Positions 1-7,384 are shown, counted from the first letter of the stretch. The stretch is 7,384 nt of DNA from Actinomycetota bacterium (GCA_009705165.1 WLCU01000045.1:1-7384); one strand, 5' to 3'. Translations and numbers: made by a program. The notes: generated by a model from the sequence alone, not told the origin.

Positions 1-659
1 GAAACAACAAGCGTCCAATCCGAAAGCGGCAGTTTTCTATCCATTAGCGCTGCGCCAATTACTTTATCTACTGCGTTATGGCGGCCAACATCCTCGCGCA
101 CCCACACGGCTTCACCCTGCGGATTAACTAAGGCTGCAGCATGTAATCCCCCAGTTTTTTCAAAAATTCTCTGGCGACCATCAAGTAACTGCGTCATCTT
201 GGCTAGATCTTGAATGCTGTGTTGAGCCGGCTTTACTTTTTCTACCCCGCGCTTATGTAAGTCGCTGATATTTGTAGAGCCACATACGCCACATGCTGAA
301 GTAATCGTGAAACGTCTTTCAAGGATGCGCACAGATTCGGCGCTGTTTTCGGCAACTTCAGCAATAACTACATTTGCCCGCTGACGCAGAGTTAAAGATT
401 TATCTGCGCAAACTTTTACGTTTAAAAGTTCATCAGGAGTTTTTAGAAAGCCTTCTCCCCAAAGAAATCCTGCAGCAAGTTCCAGGTCGGCACCTGGTGT
501 GCGCATAGTTATGCCGAGTTGATCTTCGGCGCTGCCACGCTTGATTCGGATTTCAAGTGGTTCTTCAACAACTACTGAATCAGAAGAGGAAAGATCCGAA
601 TCAGTTTTTTGAACTTTTACCCTTGCAACTGATGAGGGTGCAAGCTCATCACTTGGCAT
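1..659 (-). CDS. fdhD: Formate dehydrogenase accessory sulfurtransferase FdhD (3' end cut by window edge)
   Basis: I read this gene by translating the reverse strand from an ATG at 659-657; 219 codons are visible and the frame is still open at the left edge. In this family, FdhD carries sulfur from a cysteine desulfurase to the molybdenum cofactor of formate dehydrogenase in the cytoplasm. Hallmarks seen: [11 protein letters not shown] near residues 29-39, the sulfur-carrying CxxC in SACGVCGS (Cys123 and Cys126), TGGLHAAAL at 169-177 and [15 protein letters not shown] at 188-202. The reading stops just before the expected C-terminal VSGR-type motif, so about 50-60 residues should lie outside the window. 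The chosen ATG lies inside the last codons of betA (11-bp overlap) with only a weak upstream GAG, so translation is probably coupled to betA. An ATG slightly further down (around 645) is out of frame. The family is certain; the partner dehydrogenase is not visible. Confidence 0.93.
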   Translation of the reverse strand, partial: MPSDELAPSSVARVKVQKTDSDLSSSDSVVVEEPLEIRIKRGSAEDQLGITMRTPGADLELAAGFLWGEGFLKTPDELLNVKVCADKSLTLRQRANVVIAEVAENSAESVRILERRFTITSACGVCGSTNISDLHKRGVEKVKPAQHSIQDLAKMTQLLDGRQRIFEKTGGLHAAALVNPQGEAVWVREDVGRHNAVDKVIGAALMDRKLPLSDWTLVV

Positions 660-2295
660 GGCGATAGAACTCGATATTTTCGGCCGGCAGAGGTTGCTTA
701 CCAAGAATTAAATCAGCAGCCTTTTCTGCAACCATCATTACGGGTGCATAAATATTTCCATTAGTGACGTAAGGGAAAACCGAAGCATCGCAAACGCGTA
801 AACCTTCAACACCATGGACTTTCATAGTCTGTGGATCCACAACTGACATTTGATCCGTGCCCATCTTGGCTGTACATGATGGGTGCAACGCAGTCTCGGC
901 ATCTTTTCGAACCCAGTTCAAGATTTCTTCATCAGTTGAAACCGATGCACCCGGTGATGATTCACCTGCGTTGAAATCTTGCATTGCAGGCTGAGTCAAA
1001 ATTGTGCGAGCAACCTTGACCGCCTCAATCCATTCACGGCGATCTTGATCTGTTGAAAGATAGTTAAATTGAATCGCAGGCTTTTCAAAGGGATTAGTGC
1101 TCTTAATCTTTAGCCAGCCGCGCGCATCTGAATACATTGGGCCAACGTGGACTTGGTAGCCATGTCCGCGTGTATCCCCCGTTCCGTCATAGCGAATAGC
1201 AAGGGGTAAGAAGTGAAACATTAAGTTGGGATAAGCCACGTCATTGTTGCTGCGAGTAAAGCCGCCAGCTTCAAATTGATTAGTGGCTCCTGGGCCTTTT
1301 CTGAAAAATAGCCAAGCGGCGCCAATAAATGGGCGGCGCCAGAATTGAGTAATTGGTTGCTGCGTTACTGGCTGCTTGCATTTGTACTGAACATAAACTT
1401 CGAGGTGATCTTGCAAGTTTGCGCCAACACCAGGTAAGTCTTTAACAACATTAATACCTAGTTTTTCAAGATCTTCTTTCTTGCCAACACCTGATAATTG
1501 CAAGATTTGTGGAGTGTTAATTGCTCCGCCAGATAAAACGACTTCGCGTGAAGTAAACGTGTGCTTCTTGCCGCGAATCATTACTTCAACACCAGTTGCA
1601 GTTGTTCCATCGAATAAAACTTTAGTCACATGTGCACGAGTTTTAACGCTTAAGTTCTTGCGCTTTAAGACTGGATAAAGATAGGCACGCGCTGCACTTA
1701 AACGTCGGCCACGATAAACATTTCGGTCAAAGGCGGCAAAACCTTCTTGACGAAAACCGTTGACGTCATCGGTACGTGGATAGCCAGCTTGCTCGGTAGC
1801 TTTAAAAAATGCCGCGAATAATGGTCCCTTGCTTGGTCCACGCTCTAACTTAAGTGGCCCGTCGTTTCCGCGGAAAGGAGATTGTGGATCAGCTAAACAG
1901 TTTTCCATTTTCTTAAAATATGGAAGACAGTGTGCGTAATCCCAGTTACTCATACCTTGATCTTTAGACCAGCGTTCGTAATCCATTGGATTTCCACGTT
2001 GCCAGATCTGTCCATTAATTGAAGAAGATCCACCTAAAACTTTTCCACGCGCATGATAGATACGACGGTTATTCATAAATGGTTCTGGTTCGGATTCATA
2101 CATCCAGTCGTAATACTTACTGCCGATCGGAAACGCTAACGCTGCTGGCATATGGATAAAGACATCCCAGATCCAGTCACGTCGACCAGCTTCCAAAACT
2201 AAAACTTTGTGATCGGGATTTTCACTTAAGCGATTTGCTAAAGCACAACCAGCAGAACCGCCACCAACAATGATGTAGTCATATTGCGAACTCAT
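649..2295 (-). CDS. betA: Choline dehydrogenase, GMC oxidoreductase family
   Basis: A complete 548-residue FAD-dependent GMC oxidoreductase, close in length to known BetA proteins. BetA oxidises choline to betaine aldehyde (and can continue towards betaine) at the membrane or in the cytoplasm. Seen: an N-terminal dinucleotide-binding fold with GGGSAG at 11-16 and the ribose-binding acid at Glu35; MPAALAFP and [10 protein letters not shown], closely BetA-like, at about 49-78; GMC signature 1 ([12 protein letters not shown]) from residue 84; GMC signature 2 ([16 protein letters not shown]) at 256-271; the active-site HPSCTAKMG with His471; and TNGNIYAP with Asn514, the presumed catalytic His/Asn pair. 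I chose the ATG at 2295, which gives [14 protein letters not shown] start 11 codons upstream would be a TTG inside a terminator stem and adds residues unlike the family. There is no clear Shine-Dalgarno. The 3' end overlaps fdhD by 11 bp. Related GMC alcohol dehydrogenases are the main alternative, but the betB and betaine-transporter neighbours favour choline. Confidence 0.9.
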   Translation of the reverse strand: MSSQYDYIIVGGGSAGCALANRLSENPDHKVLVLEAGRRDWIWDVFIHMPAALAFPIGSKYYDWMYESEPEPFMNNRRIYHARGKVLGGSSSINGQIWQRGNPMDYERWSKDQGMSNWDYAHCLPYFKKMENCLADPQSPFRGNDGPLKLERGPSKGPLFAAFFKATEQAGYPRTDDVNGFRQEGFAAFDRNVYRGRRLSAARAYLYPVLKRKNLSVKTRAHVTKVLFDGTTATGVEVMIRGKKHTFTSREVVLSGGAINTPQILQLSGVGKKEDLEKLGINVVKDLPGVGANLQDHLEVYVQYKCKQPVTQQPITQFWRRPFIGAAWLFFRKGPGATNQFEAGGFTRSNNDVAYPNLMFHFLPLAIRYDGTGDTRGHGYQVHVGPMYSDARGWLKIKSTNPFEKPAIQFNYLSTDQDRREWIEAVKVARTILTQPAMQDFNAGESSPGASVSTDEEILNWVRKDAETALHPSCTAKMGTDQMSVVDPQTMKVHGVEGLRVCDASVFPYVTNGNIYAPVMMVAEKAADLILGKQPLPAENIEFYRHAK

Positions 2296-2302
2296 GCCCG
2301 CG

Positions 2303-2308
2303 AGTCTA
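2303..2308 (-). promoter_or_regulatory. Possible actinobacterial -10 element for leaderless betA
   Basis: On the minus strand TAGACT, matching the TANNNT -10 form common in actinobacteria, ends 7 nt before the betA ATG. That spacing would place the transcript start at or next to the start codon, consistent with the missing Shine-Dalgarno. A TTGAGG hexamer lies only 14 nt upstream, inside the terminator stem, so the -35 match is poor. This is an inference from spacing alone. Confidence 0.25.
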
Positions 2309-2310
2309 CT

Positions 2311-2356
2311 AATAAAAGCGGGCCTCAACTTAGTGATTTATACCAAGTTGAGGCCC
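2311..2356 (-). terminator. Terminator-like hairpin between proX and betA
   Basis: A perfect 12-bp inverted repeat has arms at 2320-2331 (GGGCCTCAACTT) and 2345-2356 (AAGTTGAGGCCC) with a 13-nt loop. Read on the minus strand, the stem is followed by GC and then TTTTATT (2311-2317), the layout of an intrinsic terminator ending the transporter transcript 31 nt after the proX stop (2387). No T tract directly follows the stem on the plus strand, so it works in the direction of the genes. The loop is larger than usual and the T tract is short, so leaky termination or attenuation into betA is plausible. Confidence 0.7.
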
Positions 2357-2386
2357 TGCCCTATAACTTCTTTCTTACTTAATTGA

Positions 2387-3349
2387 TTACTTTCCTAGCC
2401 ATGACTTAACAACATCAGCGTGAGCATCAATCCACTTCTGGGCTGCTGCTTCTGCTGTCATTCCGCCTTCTAGGTCTGCAGCGACGCCATTTTGATCATC
2501 GTTAGTCCACTTGAAGTTCTTAACCAATGATGTAAATGGATCATTTGCATCATTGAGCTTCTTAGAGATCAACTTAACCAAAGGTGTTGCTGGGTAATCT
2601 GTTAGACCGCTTGCCTTTGCAGGATCAGTCCAGTCATTTGCTGGGAAATGAACATGTCCCTTTTCTAGGTTAGGAATCTTTGCAAACAGAGTCCATGGCT
2701 GCCATGCATAGCCAATGAATGCTGTCTTGTTAGCTTCAGCCTTTGTGAATCCATCAACAAGGGCTGCCTCTGAACCAGAGAAGATAACTTTGAAGTTCAA
2801 CTTATTAGCAGAAACCATCTTTTCACCGATAGTTGTGTAACCAGCTGGGCCTTCAAACCATGCACCCTTGCCACCTGAGTCTGCAGTCTTAAATAGATCT
2901 GCATACTTGTTTAGATTCTTTGAATCTGTGATGTCTGGATACTTTTCAGCCATCCATGGTGCTACGTACATACCAATGAGACCAACGTTTCCGTTTTCGC
3001 CAGCTTCTACTACTGCGCCGCGATCAGTCCATTCCTTCCAACGTCCGCCGCCCCAATCTTCGATTACAACGTCGATTGTTCCAGCTTCCATTGCGTCATA
3101 CGTTGTTGGACCCTCATCCAGAGTTGTCTGTGTGATGGTGCAACCCAATTCTTTTTTAGCTACTTCTGCAACAACTTGTGCTGAAGCTGTGTAACCGCCC
3201 CATGCGTGCATTGCAATTGCATATGAGCCGCAATCTCCTGAGGCCCCGCCTGCAGAATCATTTACGCTCTTGCTGCAACCTGACAAAACAAGTGCTGCTG
3301 CAATTACGACAGTGACTACTGCCGAACGACGACTAAATAGTGACTTCAT
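2387..3349 (-). CDS. proX: Glycine betaine/choline ABC transporter substrate-binding lipoprotein
   Basis: A complete 320-residue extracellular binding protein of the ProX/OpuAC type, delivering a quaternary amine to the permease encoded upstream. The N-terminus has a basic start (Lys2, Arg7, Arg8), a hydrophobic stretch at 10-22 and a lipobox LSGC with the lipidated cysteine at 25, so the mature protein is membrane-anchored. The core carries aromatic motifs expected to cage the cationic ligand: HAWGGYTAS near 48-56 (Trp50), VIEDWGGG near 95-102 (Trp99), GAWFEGPAGYTT near 162-173 (Trp164) and GYAWQPWT near 213-220 (Trp216, Trp219). Cys40 and Cys70 in the mature region could form a disulfide. 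The ATG at 3349 is supported by AGGAGG 4 nt upstream. The sequence alone does not tell glycine betaine from choline or proline betaine as ligand; the betA and betB neighbours make choline a serious candidate. Confidence 0.9.
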   Translation of the reverse strand: MKSLFSRRSAVVTVVIAAALVLSGCSKSVNDSAGGASGDCGSYAIAMHAWGGYTASAQVVAEVAKKELGCTITQTTLDEGPTTYDAMEAGTIDVVIEDWGGGRWKEWTDRGAVVEAGENGNVGLIGMYVAPWMAEKYPDITDSKNLNKYADLFKTADSGGKGAWFEGPAGYTTIGEKMVSANKLNFKVIFSGSEAALVDGFTKAEANKTAFIGYAWQPWTLFAKIPNLEKGHVHFPANDWTDPAKASGLTDYPATPLVKLISKKLNDANDPFTSLVKNFKWTNDDQNGVAADLEGGMTAEAAAQKWIDAHADVVKSWLGK

Positions 3350-3353
3350 TAAC

Positions 3354-3359
3354 CCTCCT
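3354..3359 (-). promoter_or_regulatory. Strong ribosome binding site of proX
   Basis: AGGAGG on the minus strand lies 4 nt before the proX ATG. It is the best Shine-Dalgarno in the window and fixes the start. High translation of the binding protein relative to the membrane parts is usual for ABC importers. Confidence 0.85.
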
Positions 3360-3375
3360 AAAGAGTTTTATGTTT

Positions 3376-3401
3376 GCCCATAGCCTAGAGCGGCAATGGG
3401 C
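3376..3401 (-). promoter_or_regulatory. Intercistronic hairpin between permease and proX
   Basis: Arms GCCCAT (3376-3381) and ATGGGC (3396-3401) pair. Inside them, after one mismatch, GCC (3383-3385) pairs with GGC (3392-3394), leaving a 6-nt loop. Minus-strand sequence after the stem is A-rich without a T tract, so it is not an ordinary terminator. It sits 26 nt before the proX start. A stem here could stabilise or mark a processed proX message so that the binding protein is made in excess. That role is inferred; the pairing itself is seen. Confidence 0.45.
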
Positions 3402-3437
3402 CTACTGCTAGTACTTGACGGGCTTATTTTGCAGTTT

Positions 3438-5366
3438 TTAGGAGGAGCGTCGAGCGCCGGCCTGCATAATTCGGTCAAAAATAACGCCAAGTAACAAAAT
3501 TGCAGCGCCTGCAATCAAACCTTTACCTTGAAGTTCTGGTTTTGAATTTCCAACGATTACTAAGTAACCAAGACCGCCAGATCCAACGAATCCGCCAATC
3601 ACAACCACAGCTAAAACATAAATCAAACCTTGATTAGTTGCTAGCAAAATAGTTTTCTTTGCTGCAGGTAACTGAACCTTTGTAATTATCTGGCGCGTTG
3701 TAGAACCAGCAGCAGTTGCCGCTTCTACTAAAGCATGCGGAACAGCTCGAATTCCTGCGCAAACAATTTTTACGACGATTGGAATTGAGTAAACAATGCC
3801 AGTTGCAATGGCAGTAAAACGGGTTGGCCCAAATAGACCAAGCATAGGAACTAAATACACGAAAGCTGGAAGTGTCTGACCAGCATCAAGAAATGGTCGC
3901 AAAACTCGTTCGGCGCGATCACTTCGGCCTGTCCAAATTCCTAAAGCCATTCCAACAATCATTGTGAGCAAAGTTCCAACAATTGTCTGAGTCAAAGTCA
4001 ACATTGCTTCATACCAAAGACCTGAAAGAACAATTCCCATCGCCAAGACAAAAGCTAATATGGCTGTGCGCCCGCCACCGATAATTAATGCAAGCGCAAC
4101 AATCATTGCAACAGTTACATACCAGGGCGATGCGGATAACAAAGATTCCAAAGGATTTAGAATTGAGTAGGAGATAAAATCCTTAAATCCAACGGTAAAG
4201 ATATATAAATTATCTAGGACCCAGTTAGTTGCAGCATTAGTAAAGCGTTCTACTTGAGGCGCAACAGTTACTTCTTTTGGCCAAACTGCCGCCCATAACA
4301 TTGTGCGAGACATAAATACTGAAATCACTGCACCAACACCGGCGATACCGACGATGATCCGTCGGCGCATAATGTCCTTAGCGGTTGCAGGAACAAAGCT
4401 GGCCTGTTTTTTAGCAACGGCGCTGGTACTGCGATCTAGCAAAATAGCTAAGAAAACCACGGCAAAACCAGCCACAAAGCCTTGGCCAACATTTCGGATA
4501 ATCAAAGCTGAAATAACTGGCTTACCTAATCCCGGTGCGCCAATTAAGGCTGCGATCACAACAAAGGAAACTGCGGCCATAACTGTTTGGTTAATTCCAA
4601 GCACAATCATCTGCTTGGCCATAGGTATCTGAACTTTGGTCAACGTTTGTTTTCTGGTTGAGCCCATAGATTCAGAGGCTTCAACCGGTGATTGATTTAA
4701 GTTTCGAATAGCATGAGAAGTAATACGAATCGAAATTGGAATTGCATAAATCATCGTTGCAATTGTGGCTGAAGCGGCACCAATCATAAAGACAAGTGCA
4801 ATCGGTGCCATATAAACCAAAGTCGGCAGAATTTGGGCAAGATCTAAAAACGGTGTCAATATTTTCAAAACTCGATCAGACAAACCAGCCCAGATGCCAA
4901 GTGGAATTCCGATTGCCAGCGAAAGTAGTACGGCAGCTAAAGTCATAGCGATTGAATCCATTGTGAACTGCCACATTCCAAGCGCTCCGCAAGCTAGAAG
5001 CAAGGAAGTAGCAAGCAGCGCGGTTTTCCACTGACTAGTTGCAAAGACAACAAAAGCCACAATTCCAACTACTCCAAGCCAGCCGATAATCGGAATAACT
5101 GAGTTAGGCGCAGGAACTGCAATGATGTTTCGGATGAACTGCACAAAACCATCTATGACTGCGCGAATTGGATTGAAAAAGTAAATAAATGCGGGGCTAC
5201 CAGTGCGGTTACCGCGAAGCTCTAAAGCTTTTTCACCAACAAAAGTTGTGAAGGCAGTATTTTCATACGTATCTAGCTGCAGAGTATTTTTGCCGTGCAA
5301 TAACCTGGCTAACAAAATCCAAATAGTTACCGAACCTAGTAAAAGATAGGACTTACGAACTTTCAT
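3438..5366 (-). CDS. proW: Glycine betaine-type ABC transporter permease, two ProW units fused in one chain
   Basis: A complete 642-residue inner-membrane permease, about twice the size of a usual ProW-type subunit. It forms the translocation path for the quaternary amine. Two binding-protein-dependent transport domains are seen, at about 135-315 and 455-635. Matching landmarks recur 319 residues apart: GIWAGLSDR (157-165) and GIWTGRSDR (476-484), FLDLAQILP (173-181) and FLDAGQTLP (492-500), and the ATPase-contacting EAA loops beginning at Glu229 and Glu548, each containing a GSTRK or GSTTR stretch and a KVQ(I/L)P element. Hydrophobic segments before each domain (around 92-128 and 417-448) also correspond, so the whole subunit appears duplicated. 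The ATG at 5366 shares its first base with the ATPase stop (TAATG) and has no strong Shine-Dalgarno, pointing to translational coupling. One chain could supply both transmembrane halves of the importer. Fused betaine permeases of about this size exist in other bacteria. Confidence 0.92.
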   Translation of the reverse strand: MKVRKSYLLLGSVTIWILLARLLHGKNTLQLDTYENTAFTTFVGEKALELRGNRTGSPAFIYFFNPIRAVIDGFVQFIRNIIAVPAPNSVIPIIGWLGVVGIVAFVVFATSQWKTALLATSLLLACGALGMWQFTMDSIAMTLAAVLLSLAIGIPLGIWAGLSDRVLKILTPFLDLAQILPTLVYMAPIALVFMIGAASATIATMIYAIPISIRITSHAIRNLNQSPVEASESMGSTRKQTLTKVQIPMAKQMIVLGINQTVMAAVSFVVIAALIGAPGLGKPVISALIIRNVGQGFVAGFAVVFLAILLDRSTSAVAKKQASFVPATAKDIMRRRIIVGIAGVGAVISVFMSRTMLWAAVWPKEVTVAPQVERFTNAATNWVLDNLYIFTVGFKDFISYSILNPLESLLSASPWYVTVAMIVALALIIGGGRTAILAFVLAMGIVLSGLWYEAMLTLTQTIVGTLLTMIVGMALGIWTGRSDRAERVLRPFLDAGQTLPAFVYLVPMLGLFGPTRFTAIATGIVYSIPIVVKIVCAGIRAVPHALVEAATAAGSTTRQIITKVQLPAAKKTILLATNQGLIYVLAVVVIGGFVGSGGLGYLVIVGNSKPELQGKGLIAGAAILLLGVIFDRIMQAGARRSS

Positions 5367-6394
5367 TAGGCAACACCAGAAATTAACCGCAAAACATCCT
5401 CGCTCGAAACTATGCCAAGTGCAACACCTTTATCGCTTACCCGCACTGGTTTGTGGGACTGCAAAATCACTTGCGCAGCTTCTCGAATAATGGTGTCGGC
5501 AGATAGTTCTGGGCCATCGGTTGCTTCACCAGTTTCGGCAGGCCGAGCAAGGTGGCGCAAAGTTAAGACGTGTGATTTTGCGATATCGCGAACGAAGTTA
5601 GCCACGTATTCATCGGCCGGATTAGCAACGAGATCTTCAGGGGTTCCAATCTGCACAATCGCGCCATCTCGCATGATTGCAATGCGGTCGCCGACTTTTA
5701 CTGCTTCAGATAAATCGTGAGTAATAAAGACCATGGTCTTGCCAAGTTCGCGGTGCAGACGAATAACTTCTTGCTGCATATCGCGGCGAATTAATGGATC
5801 AAGTGCTGAAAAGGGTTCATCGAGGAAAAGAACTTGAGGGTCTACAGCAAGTGCTCGTGCTAACCCTACGCGCTGTTGCATTCCGCCTGAAAGTTGTTCT
5901 GGATATGCATGGGCATAACCCTGCAAGCCAACGAGTTCTATAACTTCATTTGCTCGCGCATGGCGGTCGGCTTTATTAACGCCATTAATTTCTAATGAGT
6001 AGGCGATGTTGTCGATTACGTTTCGATGTGGGAGTAAACCAAAGTGCTGAAAGACCATTGAAAAACGGGTCTTGCGGAGTTCGCGTAAACGCGCGTTATC
6101 AACTTTCAAAATATCTTCACCCTCAAGAGTTAACGATCCTTGAGTAGGTTCAATTAAGCGTGTCATGCAGCGAACTAAGGTTGATTTTCCAGAACCAGAA
6201 AGTCCCATAACTACGAAAACTTCACCAGGTGCAACATCAAATGAAACATCGCGAACAGCAATTGTGTTTCCGGTTTGTGCGCGAAGTTCTGAACGAGATA
6301 AATCAGCTAATGGTGAGCCAACTACTTTGTCGGCGTTTGCACCAAATACTTTCCAGAGATTTCGTACTGAAATCATTGGTGCATCAGAAACCAT
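5366..6394 (-). CDS. proV: Glycine betaine-type ABC transporter ATP-binding protein with shortened C-terminal CBS region
   Basis: A complete 342-residue ABC ATPase powering the adjacent permease from the cytoplasmic side. Seen in order: a ProV/OpuAA-type N-terminal lead with NLWKVFG (12-18) and an extra helical stretch before the core; Walker [10 protein letters not shown] at 64-72; Q-loop Gln116; signature LSGGMQQ at 168-174; Walker B VLFLDEP at 188-194; D-loop SALD at 196-199; H-loop His226. Residues from about 272 to 342 resemble roughly one CBS unit, ending in [13 protein letters not shown], whereas ProV and OpuAA (about 400-420 residues) carry a tandem CBS pair. This could mean that ionic-strength gating is reduced or altered. 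The ATG directly follows the betB TAA stop and has GGGGAG 8 nt upstream. A second ATG at residue 7 is possible but further from that site. Product family is secure; the exact substrate is not. Confidence 0.93.
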   Translation of the reverse strand: MVSDAPMISVRNLWKVFGANADKVVGSPLADLSRSELRAQTGNTIAVRDVSFDVAPGEVFVVMGLSGSGKSTLVRCMTRLIEPTQGSLTLEGEDILKVDNARLRELRKTRFSMVFQHFGLLPHRNVIDNIAYSLEINGVNKADRHARANEVIELVGLQGYAHAYPEQLSGGMQQRVGLARALAVDPQVLFLDEPFSALDPLIRRDMQQEVIRLHRELGKTMVFITHDLSEAVKVGDRIAIMRDGAIVQIGTPEDLVANPADEYVANFVRDIAKSHVLTLRHLARPAETGEATDGPELSADTIIREAAQVILQSHKPVRVSDKGVALGIVSSEDVLRLISGVA

Positions 6395-7384
6395 TTATTC
6401 ATCTCCCCGATCTGAAAACCAACCCGACTTACTAGGTGAATTGTTGGTCCAAATGTGTTTGATTTCAAGGTATTCGCCCAACCCGTGTTCGCCTAATTCG
6501 CGCCCAATTCCAGATTGTTTGTAGCCGCCCCACTCTGCCTGCGGGCGATATGGGCCAAAATCATTGACCCAGATAGTTCCGTGGCGAAGGGCGCTAGCAA
6601 CGCGAGCTGCTTTTGCGCTATCTGTGGACCAGACTCCCCCAGATAAACCAAAGACCGTGTCATTTCCAAGAGCAATTGCTTCTTGTTCGGTGTCAAAAAC
6701 TTCAACGGTCATAACTGGACCAAAAGATTCTTCTTGCACACAAAACATTTTTGTGTTGCAGTTATCTAAAACAGTTGGCAAGTAATACCACCCGTTGGCG
6801 TGCGCTGGATCTTCACTGCGCTTTCCGCCAACTAATAATGTGGCGCCTTCGGCAACTCCTTTTTCTACATACTTTGAAACGCCTTCAAGATGCGATTTGC
6901 TAATAAGTGGTCCAGTTTCAGCGGTTAAATCTGACGGCCCTCCTAAGCGAATTTGTCCGGCACGTCGCACAATCTCTTTGACTACCTTGTCATGGATGGA
7001 ACGTTGAACAATTAAACGTGTACCAGCAGAACAAACTTGGCCAGAGTGTAAAAACGCAGCAGTTACTGCGTTATCAATTGCCGCATCGATATCGGCATCA
7101 GCAAAGATGATGTGTGGGTTTTTGCCACCAAGTTCTAGAGCTAATCGTCTTACATGCTCAACTGCAGCTTTCATAATTGTTTGACCAGTATTTAAGCCGC
7201 CAGTAAATGAAACCATGTCAACACGTGAATCTGAGATCAGCGGAGTTCCGACAACTGACCCTGGTCCAAGAATTAAGTTAGCAACTCCCTTTGGTGTTCC
7301 CGCTTCTTCAATCAGATGCATCAATGCAATTGCACTTTGTGGCGTTAATTCCGAGGGTTTAACAATGAATGAACAACCTGCAAC
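6395..7384 (-). CDS. betB: Betaine-aldehyde dehydrogenase (N-terminal part cut by window edge)
   Basis: The frame is open from the right edge to a TAA at 6397-6395, giving 329 residues of an aldehyde dehydrogenase that is normally about 490 long, so about 160 N-terminal residues lie outside. It oxidises betaine aldehyde to glycine betaine with NAD(P) in the cytoplasm, the step after BetA. Seen, numbering from the window edge: KPSELTP at 9-15, part of the cofactor-binding region; SFTGGLNTG near 59-67; the general-base glutamate in LELGGKNP (Glu84, codon at 7135-7133); the catalytic cysteine in GQVCSAGTR (Cys118, codon at 7033-7031), with the usual 34-residue gap between them; EESFGPV near 218-224; and GYKQSGIGRELG near the C-terminus, as in betaine-aldehyde dehydrogenases. 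The in-frame TTG/ATG codons at 7324-7319 are internal, because homologous sequence continues upstream of them. Substrate is inferred from the betA and transporter neighbours; other aldehydes such as aminoaldehydes are possible. Confidence 0.88.
   Translation of the reverse strand, partial: VAGCSFIVKPSELTPQSAIALMHLIEEAGTPKGVANLILGPGSVVGTPLISDSRVDMVSFTGGLNTGQTIMKAAVEHVRRLALELGGKNPHIIFADADIDAAIDNAVTAAFLHSGQVCSAGTRLIVQRSIHDKVVKEIVRRAGQIRLGGPSDLTAETGPLISKSHLEGVSKYVEKGVAEGATLLVGGKRSEDPAHANGWYYLPTVLDNCNTKMFCVQEESFGPVMTVEVFDTEQEAIALGNDTVFGLSGGVWSTDSAKAARVASALRHGTIWVNDFGPYRPQAEWGGYKQSGIGRELGEHGLGEYLEIKHIWTNNSPSKSGWFSDRGDE
6403..6408 (-). promoter_or_regulatory. Ribosome binding site of proV inside the end of betB
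   Basis: GGGGAG on the minus strand lies within the last codons of betB, 8 nt before the proV ATG at 6394. It supports this start over the in-frame ATG six codons later and indicates that the two genes are co-translated from one message. Confidence 0.7.

Noticed and set aside
2337..2342. TATAAA in the loop of the proX-betA hairpin as a -10 box
   Set aside because: No reasonable -35 hexamer is found at 16-19 nt upstream, and A/T runs of this kind are common by chance.
3367..3395. Possible promoter upstream of proX (TTGCCG, 18-nt spacer, CATAAA)
   Set aside because: Both boxes match consensus weakly, and the implied transcript start would fall at the Shine-Dalgarno itself, leaving too short a leader.
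6493..6705. A 70-codon minus-strand open frame inside betB
   Set aside because: It is an alternative frame of betB, which carries the aldehyde dehydrogenase motifs continuously through this stretch.
1481..6785. Several plus-strand open frames of about 65-120 codons (for example 1481-1678, 2868-3194, 4303-4632, 5412-5720, 6165-6524, 6564-6785)
   Set aside because: Each lies opposite, or largely opposite, a well-supported minus-strand gene with conserved motifs; their translations show no recognisable domain and no sign of independent translation.
7319..7324. TTG/ATG codons as the start of betB
   Set aside because: The same frame continues upstream to the window edge with conserved aldehyde dehydrogenase sequence (KPSELTP), so the codons are internal.

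Overview
This is a compact, entirely minus-strand gene cluster for uptake and oxidation of choline and glycine betaine. It probably comes from a moderate-to-low GC bacterium (mid-40s % GC by eye). Proteins are of standard type: a lipoprotein-anchored binding protein, an actinobacterial-looking FdhD, and a possible leaderless TANNNT promoter. Together with the tight packing these are compatible with a streamlined (freshwater or marine planktonic) actinobacterium. That placement is an inference and not secure.

In transcription order, right to left: (1) the C-terminal two thirds of a betaine-aldehyde dehydrogenase (betB), cut by the right window edge; (2) a ProV/OpuAA-type ABC ATPase whose ATG directly follows the betB stop; (3) a 642-residue permease that is a whole-length internal duplication (two ProW-like halves in one chain), starting within a 1-nt TAATG overlap with the ATPase; (4) an 88-bp gap holding a hairpin and a strong Shine-Dalgarno; (5) a ProX/OpuAC-type substrate-binding lipoprotein; (6) a short gap with a terminator-like hairpin; (7) a GMC-family choline dehydrogenase (betA); (8) fdhD, the sulfurtransferase that activates formate dehydrogenase, overlapping the end of betA by 11 bp and cut by the left window edge.

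As a working model, the ABC importer brings in choline and/or glycine betaine. BetA oxidises choline to betaine aldehyde and BetB oxidises that to glycine betaine, for use as osmolyte or as a carbon/nitrogen source. The overlap with fdhD hints at a link to one-carbon oxidation: stripping methyl groups from betaine releases formaldehyde and then formate. No betI-type regulator, choline/carnitine/betaine-type secondary transporter, mobile element, RNA gene, CRISPR array or long non-coding stretch is visible. The largest non-coding gap is 91 bp (between betA and proX).
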